DNA of 64,000 nucleotides. It comes from Deltaproteobacteria bacterium (GTDB taxonomy: Bacteria > Myxococcota > Myxococcia > Myxococcales > SZAS-1). Positions 18,667 to 26,980 of this stretch are shown one piece after another. Where the stretch lies: positions 124,001-188,000 of the forward strand of contig JAFEBB010000001.1 of assembly GCA_018266075.1 (NCBI GenBank), written 5' to 3'. Below the pieces are notes generated by a model. The model did not search any database and was not told the DNA's origin. It saw nothing but the letters and a program-made list of their open reading frames with translations. Numbering within the stretch: the stretch's first letter is position 1; each line of letters opens with the position of its first letter. The position numbers and the translations under genes were made by a program.

Positions 18667-20223
18667 GTGCAGCTGCCGAAGCCGTCGCTGTTTGCCTACG
18701 CGTTCGGGGTGGCGCTAATCGCCACCGCGTTGCCGCTGTGGAGCGCGCACTACCTGCCCTTCGTGGACATCCCGCAGCACCTGCACCTCATCAACGTGCT
18801 CGGGCACCTCGACGACCCGAACACGCTCTACCCCGAGTTCTTCAAGGCCCGCGGCGAGATCACGCCGTACATGGGCTACTACGACACCGTCTGGCTCTTC
18901 GCGCGCGTGCTCGACGTCTTCCACGCCAACGCGCTCTTCCTCACGCTCGTGGCCATCTCGGCGCCGCTCGCGGTGGGCGCGCTCGCGCGCCAGCTCGGCG
19001 GCAGCTTCTGGATTGGCATCCTCGCGTGCCCGCTCTTCTACGGCGACAACCTCTACTGGGGCTTCATCAACTACTGCGCCGCGCTGCCGCTGCTCTTCTT
19101 CGCGATGGCGCTCTTCGTCTCCGTGCTCGAAGGCCCGCCGCATCCGAGGTTCGCAAAGGAGATTGGCCTCGGCTTGTTGCTCGTCGCCGTGCAGCTCACG
19201 CACGTGCAGGCCTTCGTGTACGCGGGCGTGGCCCTGCCGGTGTTGCTGTTGCTGACCCCGAGCGACAAGGTGCGCCGCATTCGCGCCGTGGCGGCGACCG
19301 CGCCCGCAGTGATCCTCTTCTCGGTCTGGTCGCTCGGCCGTCTCGGCGAGAAGCCCGACATCGCCCCGGGCCAGCCGTGGAAGGCGTGGGGGCCGCTGCT
19401 CTCGTCGCAGAACCTGAGCTTCAAGCCCGTGGGCCAGAATTTCAGCCAGCTCACCACGCTGCTCGCCAACGGGCTGAAGGACGACGCCGACAAGCCGGTG
19501 ATCACGCTGCTCATCGTGCTCGCCGTGGGCGCCATCGTGCTTGGCGGGATCGCGTTGCGCGACAAGGGCGCGGCGGTGTGGCGTCCGGCGAATGCGCGCG
19601 GGCCGCTGCTCGTGGCCATCGCGCTGGCGATGTTCCTCTTCATGCCGTTCGACGTGCGCGGCTACATGTATTACGTGAACTACCGCTTCGCGGAGCTGTT
19701 CGCGCTGGTGCTGGTGGCCGCGCTGCCCTTCCCCGCACACGTGTGGGCCCAGCGCGCGCTCGTGACCGCCGCGACCGCCGTGGCCATCTGGTACGGCGTG
19801 ATGCTCGCCAACCACTTCCAGGCCTTCCAGCGCGAGGCGGATTCGCTCGACTCGATCATTCCGACCGTCGGCGACAAGCCGAAGATCATGGCGCTCAGCT
19901 TCGACACCTCGAGCGCCGTGGCCTCACACCCCGTGTACCTCCACGCCGCGAGCTATCTGGCGCTGGCCCACGGCGGCATCACCTCATTCTCGTTTGCATC
20001 GACCGCGCACTCGCCGCTGGCGTACCGGGGCGACCCGCCGCCGGCGCCGGTGTCGGAGTGGGCCGCAAACCAGTTCGACTACAACGCGTACGGCCACTTC
20101 TACGACTACTACCTGGTCCGCGCGCCCATGCAGATCGACCCGAACCGGCTCTTCCGCGGGCACGCCGACGAGACGCGCGTGGCCTCGCAGTCGGGCGCGT
20201 TCGTGCTCTACACGCGCCGCTGA
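18667..20223 (+). CDS. Polytopic membrane protein, GT-C-like
   Basis: 518 residues from a GTG with GGGAGTGAGG upstream. It has about eleven hydrophobic segments, an early luminal loop HYLPFVDIPQHLHLINVLGH (the acidic loop after helix 1 is typical of GT-C sugar transferases), and a soluble C-terminal domain of about 130 residues. No family is assigned. It stands 66 bases after the Cys-rich lipoprotein gene on the same strand. Confidence 0.65.
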   Translation: MQLPKPSLFAYAFGVALIATALPLWSAHYLPFVDIPQHLHLINVLGHLDDPNTLYPEFFKARGEITPYMGYYDTVWLFARVLDVFHANALFLTLVAISAPLAVGALARQLGGSFWIGILACPLFYGDNLYWGFINYCAALPLLFFAMALFVSVLEGPPHPRFAKEIGLGLLLVAVQLTHVQAFVYAGVALPVLLLLTPSDKVRRIRAVAATAPAVILFSVWSLGRLGEKPDIAPGQPWKAWGPLLSSQNLSFKPVGQNFSQLTTLLANGLKDDADKPVITLLIVLAVGAIVLGGIALRDKGAAVWRPANARGPLLVAIALAMFLFMPFDVRGYMYYVNYRFAELFALVLVAALPFPAHVWAQRALVTAATAVAIWYGVMLANHFQAFQREADSLDSIIPTVGDKPKIMALSFDTSSAVASHPVYLHAASYLALAHGGITSFSFASTAHSPLAYRGDPPPAPVSEWAANQFDYNAYGHFYDYYLVRAPMQIDPNRLFRGHADETRVASQSGAFVLYTRR

Positions 20224-20394
20224 GCGTTGGCAGCGCACGCCACCGCGGTTGGCCTTTCGCGCCAATTCGCCCGCGCCGCCCGAGGGGACTGACCGCGCGC
20301 GCCACCTGTGCAGACCGCCCGCGCCAAACGCGCCCGAGCACGCAATCCGTTGCCGACCGGTTCGAGAATCCCTTCACGAACTGCGAGGCACACC

Positions 20395-21462
20395 ATGTCG
20401 ACCAATAAGGCCGTCCGGACGCTGCACAACGACCTCACCCGCCTGAAGAGCGCCGAGTCCAAGGTCTCCAAGGCCGAGGCCGCGGAGAAGACCGCGAGCG
20501 CCGATGAGCAGAAGGCGCTGGCCGCCATTCAGGCCCAGGAGACGCAGCTCATCGACTCCTTCGTGTCCGCTCCCCCGACCGACGCGACGCAGCGCGCGCA
20601 ACTGCTCAACCAGCTCTTCAACCTCGGCCAGTCGGCGGTGAAGACCCAGGACGCCGGCGACGCCAAGATCGCCGCCGACAAGAAGGCCATCACCTCCGAC
20701 AAGAAGGCCGTGACCGCGGACCAGAAGACCGCCCTCAAGGACCTCAAGCCGGCCGAGTACCACCTGAGCCTCAAGGACACGAACGCCGCCCGCAAGCAGC
20801 TCGGCCTCAAAGCGCTCACCAAGCCCGTGCGCGACAGCTTCAAGCCCGGCAGCTTCCACAAGGGCCCGGGCACCGAGTACGGCGCCGACACCTCCAACTG
20901 GCAGAGCAACGCGGAGTTCCAGGCGTCCATCAAGGGCAAGCCCTTCGCCGCGGTGAAGGCCAGCGACGGCACCGCCGCCAACCAGGCCGACTTCAAGTCG
21001 CGCTGGAACGAGCTCGGCAAGCTCGTGGACTCCGGCAAGATGAAGCTCCGCATCGCGTACCACTACCTCGAGCCGAACGAGAGCGGCGTGGCGCAGGCCA
21101 AGACCTTCCTCAACACCGTGGGAATCCACGGCAAGCTCAAGGCCGGCACCCGCCTGGCGCTCGACTGGGAAGGCGGCGCGCTCAGCCAGCCCAGCGTGCT
21201 CCGCGACGCGGCCAACTACATCCACAAGGTCACCGGCGTGTGGCCCATCGTGTACAGCAGCGCGGGCAACGCGAGCGCGGCGCACGCGGCGGCTCCGAAC
21301 TCGCCGCAGTGGCTGGCCGCGGTGGCCGACAACGCCGGTGACGCGCTGCCCGTCTCCATGCGCAACCGCAACGTGCCCTTCTTCCAGTACTCGTGGAAGC
21401 CGTGGGACGAGGACCAGTTCAACGGCAACCTGAAGGCCCTCGAGAAGTTCGCGGGCTACTGA
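20395..21462 (+). CDS. GH25 muramidase-like protein with N-terminal coiled coil
   Basis: 355 residues. The first 150 are Lys/Ala/Asp-rich heptad helices (ADKKAITSDKKAVTADQKTA). From about residue 162 a GH25 (Chalaropsis lysozyme) barrel begins: YGADTSNWQSN (first catalytic-site Asp), FAAVKASDGT, YHYLEP and ALDWEGG, where the Asp and Glu of the DxE pair lie. It would cut the glycan strand of peptidoglycan. There is no signal peptide or holin neighbour, so delivery by a contractile system or lysis is implied, or the protein acts elsewhere. GAGG precedes the ATG. Confidence 0.8.
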   Translation: MSTNKAVRTLHNDLTRLKSAESKVSKAEAAEKTASADEQKALAAIQAQETQLIDSFVSAPPTDATQRAQLLNQLFNLGQSAVKTQDAGDAKIAADKKAITSDKKAVTADQKTALKDLKPAEYHLSLKDTNAARKQLGLKALTKPVRDSFKPGSFHKGPGTEYGADTSNWQSNAEFQASIKGKPFAAVKASDGTAANQADFKSRWNELGKLVDSGKMKLRIAYHYLEPNESGVAQAKTFLNTVGIHGKLKAGTRLALDWEGGALSQPSVLRDAANYIHKVTGVWPIVYSSAGNASAAHAAAPNSPQWLAAVADNAGDALPVSMRNRNVPFFQYSWKPWDEDQFNGNLKALEKFAGY

Positions 21463-21492
21463 GCACGAGCTCCCGAGGTCGCAGCAATCAGG

Positions 21493-21522
21493 CACCGACG
21501 CCCGCCCCCCGGCGCGTCGGTG
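21493..21522 (+). terminator. Rho-independent-like terminator
   Basis: CACCGACGC (21493-21501) and GCGTCGGTG (21514-21522) make a 9-bp perfect stem with a 12-base loop, followed by TTCTGGTTCTT. It lies between the converging GH25 and lipoprotein genes and may serve both. Confidence 0.65.
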
Positions 21523-21544
21523 TTCTGGTTCTTGCGGGCTGCGT

Positions 21545-22717
21545 CTACTGGTTGGGCTTGGCGAAGAGCGAGGTGATCGCCCCGGCCTTCACCACCACGG
21601 TGTACTGCCCCGCGACGGCACCCTGGTCGTTGTAGGTGGTGAGTCCGAACGTGTCCGAGGGCGGCACGTTCATGATCAAGAGCCGCCCCGAGGCGTCGGT
21701 CGCGTGCGCCGAGAGCGAGGGGAACCCACCGGCCACGTAGAGGATGAGCATGCTCGGGTCGGTGGTGGTGGTCGTCAGCGTGGCGCCGGCGACGGGCAGA
21801 TCCTGGCAGTCGTGGATCTCCGCGAGCAGACCGCCCTTCGTGTCCAGGTTCGGGTTGCCGAGGATCGGTCCGTATTGAATGCGGTCCTGCTGCGAGAACG
21901 TCACCGGCACCAGGCTCAACGCGTTGATGAACGGCTGCGTGTACACGAGATTCTCGAGCACGCCCGCATCGCCGGTCAGGTTGGGATCCACAGCGTCGAC
22001 GTAGCCGATGAACGGCCCGCCATCGAGCGGCGCGTGCAGCAACACGGTGCCACTGGAGTCGGTGATGCCGGTGTCGACGGGGCTCGAGCAGGTGAGATCG
22101 TCGGCGAAGCAGAGGTTCGCGTTGAGGCCCACGTCGTACAAGCCCGGGCCGCCGAGCACGCTCTCGACCTCGTCTTCGAAGACGAGCGTGAGCGGCGCGC
22201 TCGGCCCTGTGGCACGCAAGGTGGGCTCGTTGCCGAGGCAGCTCCAGTCGCCTTGCCCGGTGGTGCCCGTGGTGCCGCCGCTGCTGCCCGAGGACGCGCC
22301 GCTGCTGGAGCTGCTCGACGACGACGAGGTGCTCGCGCCCGCCGTGGTGCTGCCGCTGCTCGACGACGACGCGCTCCCGCTGCTCGAGGAGGAGGCTGTG
22401 GACCCCGTGGAGCTGCTGCTGGAGCTACCGGTCGACGACGCCGCGCTCGATGCGCTCGAGCCGCCCGTGCTCGCGCCCGTCGACGCCGACGAGGCCGAGC
22501 TCCCGCTGCTCGACGCCGATGATGGGAAGACCACCGGGTGCGGGCAGCGGTTCGGGTCCTGGTCGCCGGTGACGCAGTAGTTGAGCTTGCAGACGGCCGC
22601 GTTCGGGCAGTCCTCATCGGCGTGACAGGCCACGCACGCGAACGACTGCGTGGTGGACTGCTGGCAAGCGATGAGGGGCACCGCGAGGACCAACACGAAG
22701 ATTAGGTGTCGAAGCAT
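21545..22717 (-). CDS. Lipoprotein with Ser/Ala linker
   Basis: 390 residues from the ATG at 22717; a GTG three codons earlier (22726) is the alternative. The signal peptide ends in lipobox LIAC. A small Cys block (CVACHADEDCPNAAVCKLNYC) is followed by a Ser/Ala/Thr/Gly linker (about 68-155) and a C-terminal beta-rich domain with carboxypeptidase-regulatory-like features (LPVAGATLTTTTTDPS, DASGRLLIMNVPP). CVACH could bind heme c but may be a disulfide site. The function is unknown. Confidence 0.72.
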   Translation of the reverse strand: MLRHLIFVLVLAVPLIACQQSTTQSFACVACHADEDCPNAAVCKLNYCVTGDQDPNRCPHPVVFPSSASSSGSSASSASTGASTGGSSASSAASSTGSSSSSSTGSTASSSSSGSASSSSSGSTTAGASTSSSSSSSSSGASSGSSGGTTGTTGQGDWSCLGNEPTLRATGPSAPLTLVFEDEVESVLGGPGLYDVGLNANLCFADDLTCSSPVDTGITDSSGTVLLHAPLDGGPFIGYVDAVDPNLTGDAGVLENLVYTQPFINALSLVPVTFSQQDRIQYGPILGNPNLDTKGGLLAEIHDCQDLPVAGATLTTTTTDPSMLILYVAGGFPSLSAHATDASGRLLIMNVPPSDTFGLTTYNDQGAVAGQYTVVVKAGAITSLFAKPNQ

Positions 22718-22865
22718 GGGGCTCACGGGTCTGCGGAGCTCACCGACGCGGAAGAGCTTACGCCAAAGCGCGAGCCCGGCGCACCGCAGGGATCCAATTT
22801 TTCGCGCCGCGAAGTTTCATGAATGCGTGCGCGAAGACGCGGCTACGCTCCAACCAGGAGGCTTC

Positions 22866-24447
22866 ATGGCTTCGAGCGCCGCGAGGATCCTCGCGCTCGC
22901 GTTGAGCGCGACGGCACCCGCATCGAGCCTGGACTGGCCCTTCCCTGCCGCTGCGCCGGCGGCGTCGCCGATGGCGCCCGAGGTCGTCGAAGCCGAGCTG
23001 CCCGCGCATGCCATCGCCGAGGTCGGCGCGCGCGCGCCCGAATGGCCCGTGCGCGGTCAGCTCGACGCGACGAACCACTTCGAGCCCGAGTACGCACACG
23101 ACGTCGTGCTCGACGGTTCGTTCGTGCTGGTTGCGGCCAACTCTGGGCTCTGGGTGCACGACGCGGCGAACCTGGTGCGACGCGGGCGGCTCTTCGCGGG
23201 CCCGGTCGCCCACCTCGCGGTCTCGCGTGATCTCAAGACCCTCGCGTTCGTGGCGAGCGCGGCGAAGGGCGCGGACGACCTCTGGGTGTTGGGCTTGCCC
23301 GGTCTCGAGGGCCGCTGGCACCTGAAGGCCGAGGACGTGCGGCGGCTGCGGTTCTCGGACAGCGGCGATGAGCTCTTCGTCGCTTCGGGCGACGACGTGC
23401 TCGTGCTCCCGCTCGCGACGGGCGTCGCCACGCGCATGCCCGTGCGCTCAGCCGTCAACGACGTATGCGCCGTGCCCGGTCGCCCGGACCTCGTGACCGC
23501 GGCGCACAACGGCGACAGCGTGGACATCCTCACCATCCCCGCGGCGATTCCCGTGATCCGCACCGAGTCGATGGCTCGCGAGCGCGGACTCGTGACCTTC
23601 ACGCGCGATCAGGAGGCGTGCACCTTCCTGACCAGAGGTCCGGTGCTCTTCGGCGGCGGCGACGACAACATGGTCTGGCGCGTCACCGATCCGCTGGGCA
23701 ACAAGCCGCGCATCTCGCGCGCCGCCGAGCTCGACGGAAACGTGGTCGCGCTCGACGTCACCGGCGATGGGCTGCTCATCGCCGCCGACGATCGGCCCGA
23801 GCTCGTGGCCCTGACGCCCGAGGGCAAGCGCGTGGCTGCACACCAACCGTCGCTCGGTGGAGAAGTTCGAGTATCGACCGGTGGTGCTGGCAGCGGGTCC
23901 CAGCGAGGTCTTCGCGGCCGTCGACGGGACGCTGGTGCGCTGGCAGCCCAAGACCAAGAAAGCGTGGCTCTCGGACGACTACCTGCGCCAGGGCGCGCAA
24001 GCGCAGTCGGCACCGCTCGAGTCGGGGACGCTGATCCTGGTCGCCGAGGGCGTCGGCGGCGATCGGGCGTGGCTGCAGCGCGCGCCCGCGAAGCCCGGGT
24101 TGCAGCAGGGCACGCTCCTCGGGCCCATGCCTGCGGACCCGCGACTCTTGCGGCTCGCGCACGACGATGTGCTCGTGGAGGGAAAGCACAACGGCCTGCC
24201 GCGGCTGGTCCTCGTTCCGGCGGGCGGCGCACCGCAGAAGCCGATCGAGATTCCATTCATCGCGAGCGACATTCAGATCAGGCCCGATCAGGAAGAGGTC
24301 GCGTTCATGAGCTCCCGCGGCCAATTCGCGACCTTCGATCGCGCGACCAACAAGGTCACCGCTCGCGGCAAGCTCGCAGGCAAGGGCGCGGGCGTTCGCT
24401 GGAACCCGACCACGGGTCACTGGGAGCGTTACGAAACTGGCGACTGA
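22866..24447 (+). pseudogene. Beta-propeller-like secreted protein gene with a frameshift
   Basis: The ATG at 22866 has a perfect AGGAGG site. Frame A reads a signal-like N-terminus (ARILALALSATAPASS) and propeller-like strands (GLWVHDAANLVRRGRLF, DLWVLGLPGLEGRW, VWRVTDPLGNK) until TPEGKRVAA near 23840. The sense then continues without loss in another frame as RRSVEKFEYRPVVLAAGP and runs to the stop at 24447 with the same style (TLVRWQPKTKKAW). Together they would give about 526 residues. A one-base indel near 23835-23855 explains this. It could be a true mutation or a sequencing error. Confidence 0.7.
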
Positions 24448-24463
24448 TGCGCGCCTGATCAAA

Positions 24464-24494
24464 CCTGATCGGCTCTCGCAAAAATCCGATCAGG
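24464..24494. promoter_or_regulatory. Inverted repeat CCTGATCGG / CCGATCAGG
   Basis: A 9-bp perfect inverted repeat (24464-24472 and 24486-24494) with a 13-base A-rich spacer lies between the frameshifted gene and the small lipoprotein. A further CCTGATC copy stands at 24454-24460. There is no T-tract, so an operator is as likely as a terminator. Confidence 0.4.
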
Positions 24495-24537
24495 AACTGC
24501 GTGCGTGATAGCGTCCGCGCGCACCTCGGGAGGGGCG

Positions 24538-24846
24538 ATGCGAATCCTGATCCTCGCTTTGGCGATGGCGCTGATCGCAGGTTGCAGCCCGGCAAAGAAG
24601 GCCGCGACGATCTGCACCGAGGACGATTGCGCGGCGGGGCTCTCGTGCATCGCGGGCGACTCGACCATCGACCTCGCGGGAGGCACCTGCACGGCGACCC
24701 CCGCGTCGTTCAAGACTTGCACCAGGTCCTGCACCACCGACGCCGACTGCGCCGGGCTTCAGGGCGAGATCGCAGGCACGTTCAAGTGCTTCGGCTGTCC
24801 CGGCCAGGCGACCTGCGGCCTGACCGCGGGCACCGACGGCGGTTAA
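24538..24846 (+). CDS. Small Cys-rich lipoprotein
   Basis: 102 residues. The start at 24538 is set by GGGAGGGG upstream and by the signal peptide MRILILALAMALIAGC (Cys 16). The mature part has about ten Cys in pairs (CTEDDCAAGLSC, CTRSCTTDADC, CFGCPGQATC), a compact disulfide-bonded domain of the kind seen in the other lipoproteins here but without the Ser/Thr linker. The function is unknown. It converges with tsaC, overlapping by four bases. Confidence 0.7.
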   Translation: MRILILALAMALIAGCSPAKKAATICTEDDCAAGLSCIAGDSTIDLAGGTCTATPASFKTCTRSCTTDADCAGLQGEIAGTFKCFGCPGQATCGLTAGTDGG

Positions 24847-25907
24847 CGAATCGACGCGCGCCGCAGCCGGTCGGCAATGGCGTAGCCCAGCCCTGCTTCG
24901 GACGGGCACGGCTCGGCGAAGAGAACTTCCGCATCGGATGCGTCGAGCGCCCGGAGCGCAGCGAAGAGCCGGCGCGCGGACTCGTCGAGCTCTCCGCGCG
25001 CGCTCAGCACCTCGACGCGCACACGCCGCGCGCTCGTCCGCTCGAGCCGCGCCTGAAGCTCGGCCGCGTCGCCCGATTGCGCGAGCACGCCAATCGACGC
25101 GGGCAGCTCGCCCGAAAAAGTCGGGCTCTCGAGACCCGTCCCCAGCGGCCCGGCGAGCAGGTGCAGCGGCTTTCGCGGCGCGTAGTGGCTCGCGAGCAGG
25201 CCCGGCGAGAGCTGGGCCACGTCGCCGCTCTGCGACGCGCGCGCGACCGGCCGACCCAGCAGCTTCTCGACGTCCTCGCGCGGCGCCCCGCCCGGACGGA
25301 GCAACACCGGCGCTTCGTCGTCGAGCAGCAACACGGTCGACTCGACGCCGAGCTGGCACGTCCCGCCATCGAGCACGAGGCCGATGCGATCGCCGAGCTC
25401 GCTCACCACGTCGGCGGCGGACGTCGGGCTGATGCGGCCAAAGCGGTTCGCGCTCGGCGCCGCGAGCGGCACGCCCGCGGCGCGGATGAGTGCCTGAGCG
25501 ACGGGATGCCGCGGCATGCGCACGGCCACGCGCGGCAGCCCGCTCGTCACCAGATCGGGAACCTTCGGCCCGCGCGGCAGCACCAGGGTGAGCGGCCCGG
25601 GCCAGAACGCGTGGATGAGCGCCTCCGCCTGCTCGCGAACGACCTCCGAGAGCCGCGCGCCGTCCACGAGCCCGAGCTGCTCGAGCGGCGCCAGGCCCGG
25701 AGCATCCGGCGCGACGTGCACGATGAGCGGATCGAACGTCGGCCGCTCCTTGGCCGCGAAGATTCGCGAGACGGCCGCCGCGTCGAGCGCGTTCCCCGCG
25801 AGCCCGTAGACGGTCTCCGTCGGCATGCCCACCAGCTCGCCCCGGCGCAGCGCCTCGGCAGCACGCGCGATGTTCTCGGGCGAAGGCGTGAGCAGCGCTG
25901 CGGTCAC
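24843..25907 (-). CDS. tsaC: L-threonylcarbamoyladenylate synthase, Sua5 type
   Basis: 354 residues. It makes threonylcarbamoyl-AMP from threonine, bicarbonate and ATP for the universal t6A37 modification of ANN-decoding tRNAs. The YrdC domain (about 1-210) shows MPTETVYGLAGNA, AAKERPTFDPLIVHV and PLAAPSANRFG. The C-terminal Sua5 domain (SPGLLASHYAPRKPL onward) marks the long Sua5 form rather than short TsaC. The GTG start overlaps the preceding lipoprotein stop (GTGA), so it is the last gene of a three-gene operon. Confidence 0.9.
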   Translation of the reverse strand: MTAALLTPSPENIARAAEALRRGELVGMPTETVYGLAGNALDAAAVSRIFAAKERPTFDPLIVHVAPDAPGLAPLEQLGLVDGARLSEVVREQAEALIHAFWPGPLTLVLPRGPKVPDLVTSGLPRVAVRMPRHPVAQALIRAAGVPLAAPSANRFGRISPTSAADVVSELGDRIGLVLDGGTCQLGVESTVLLLDDEAPVLLRPGGAPREDVEKLLGRPVARASQSGDVAQLSPGLLASHYAPRKPLHLLAGPLGTGLESPTFSGELPASIGVLAQSGDAAELQARLERTSARRVRVEVLSARGELDESARRLFAALRALDASDAEVLFAEPCPSEAGLGYAIADRLRRASIR

Positions 25908-26224
25908 TTGCCCTTCTTCTTCTTGCCCGGCTTGCCCTTCGCCGGCGGCGCCGCGTGCGCGGACGCCTTGACCACCGCCGGCTTGGCGGCTGCGGCGGCC
26001 GGGGCCTTGGCTGCTGCTGGCGCGCCGGCGTCGGGCGTCGCCGCGGGCGCGGGGGCTGGCGCAGGCGCGGGTGCCGGCGTCGGAGCGGGCGCTGGCGCCG
26101 GCGTGGGATCGGGCGCATTGGCTGGACGCGCCACGGGCTTCATGGGCTGCGGACCTTCGAGCTCCTGGTCGCACGCGCCCACAGAGAACGCAGCCAGGGC
26201 CAGGATGAAACGAAATGGTTTCAT
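25904..26224 (-). CDS. Pro/Ala-rich lipoprotein
   Basis: 106 residues. The signal peptide ends in lipobox VGAC (Cys 18). The mature chain is a Pro-Ala repeat (PAPAPAP) followed by Ala/Lys stretches and a tail KGKPGKKKKGK. Pro-Ala rods with basic ends can span or bind the cell wall, but the function is unknown. Both ends overlap neighbours by four bases (bpt upstream, tsaC downstream), an odd place for an envelope protein. Confidence 0.7.
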   Translation of the reverse strand: MKPFRFILALAAFSVGACDQELEGPQPMKPVARPANAPDPTPAPAPAPTPAPAPAPAPAPAATPDAGAPAAAKAPAAAAAKPAVVKASAHAAPPAKGKPGKKKKGK

Positions 26225-26919
26225 TCGAAGTCCATCCAGACGCCGTTCACCCGCCGTTGGTGCGGCCGGTATGCCGCCTTGTACGACAACGAGCCGCAGT
26301 CGGCCACGAAGAGCCCCAGGTAGAACCAGCGGCGCCCCTCGAGCCGGGTGAACTCGATCTCCTTCAGCTTCGAGTAGACGCCCAGCGAGCGCGCCTCGAG
26401 ATCCGGATCGAAGAAGTGGTACACGCCTGAGACGGCCTCCCGCCCGAAGTCGAGGATGCTCACCGCCACCAGCTTGCCGTCGAGATGGTACTGCACCTCG
26501 CGGGTGTCCACGCAGGTCTGGAGCAGGTGCGTGCGGTAGTCACGGCCGCTGCTCTCCTCGCCCGTGCGCGAGAGGCCGCGCTCCAGCTTGTGCCGGTTGT
26601 AGAGCTCCAAGTGCCGCGCGGTGAGCTCCGGCGGCCCGAGCTTGGCGACGATCTCGCCTTCGTTGCGCTTCCAGGCGCGCTTCTGGGTGCGGTTGGGCGT
26701 GAAGCGATTCACATCGACGCGGATGGGCTCGCAGGCCTGGCAGCTCGCGCACTGCGTCCGATAGAGCAGCGGCCCGCTGCGGCGCGTGCCCACTTCGAGG
26801 AGCTGGTCGAAGGTCTCGGCGTCGAGCGGCTGCACGGGCAGGTGCAGCGGCATGCGCGCGATCTGGCCCGGCAAGTAGGGGCACGGCTCGGGCGCGTCAT
26901 GGACCAGCAGGGTCTTCAC
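26221..26919 (-). CDS. bpt: Aspartate/glutamate leucyl-transferase (N-degron pathway)
   Basis: 232 residues of the ATE family. It attaches Leu from Leu-tRNA to proteins with N-terminal Asp or Glu, marking them for ClpS/ClpAP. The N-terminal part has PCPYLPGQIARMPL, then RRSGPLLYRTQCASCQACEPIRVDV with the paired Cys motif; FTPNRTQKRAWKRN and the acyl-transfer half ending YKAAYRPHQRRVNG follow. The GTG at 26919 gives the usual distance to the first Cys. An upstream GTG at 26961 would translate a 7-bp repeat and is less likely. Its stop overlaps the lipoprotein start. Confidence 0.85.
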   Translation of the reverse strand: MKTLLVHDAPEPCPYLPGQIARMPLHLPVQPLDAETFDQLLEVGTRRSGPLLYRTQCASCQACEPIRVDVNRFTPNRTQKRAWKRNEGEIVAKLGPPELTARHLELYNRHKLERGLSRTGEESSGRDYRTHLLQTCVDTREVQYHLDGKLVAVSILDFGREAVSGVYHFFDPDLEARSLGVYSKLKEIEFTRLEGRRWFYLGLFVADCGSLSYKAAYRPHQRRVNGVWMDFE

Positions 26920-26946
26920 ACCCGAAGAATAGCGCTGACCCTTCCG

Positions 26947-26974
26947 CCAGCCACCAGCCACCAGCCACCAGCCA
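26947..26974. repeat. Four copies of CCAGCCA
   Basis: A perfect 7-bp unit is repeated four times just upstream of bpt and just downstream of the M20 peptidase stop. Copy-number change would alter spacing in the bpt promoter region, or the reading frame if the distal GTG were used. Confidence 0.8.
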
Positions 26975-26980
26975 CTGCCT

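Noticed and set aside
20350-20380. GGTTCGAGAATCC string recalling a tRNA T-loop
   Set aside because: No matching stem, anticodon arm or acceptor arm could be built around it.
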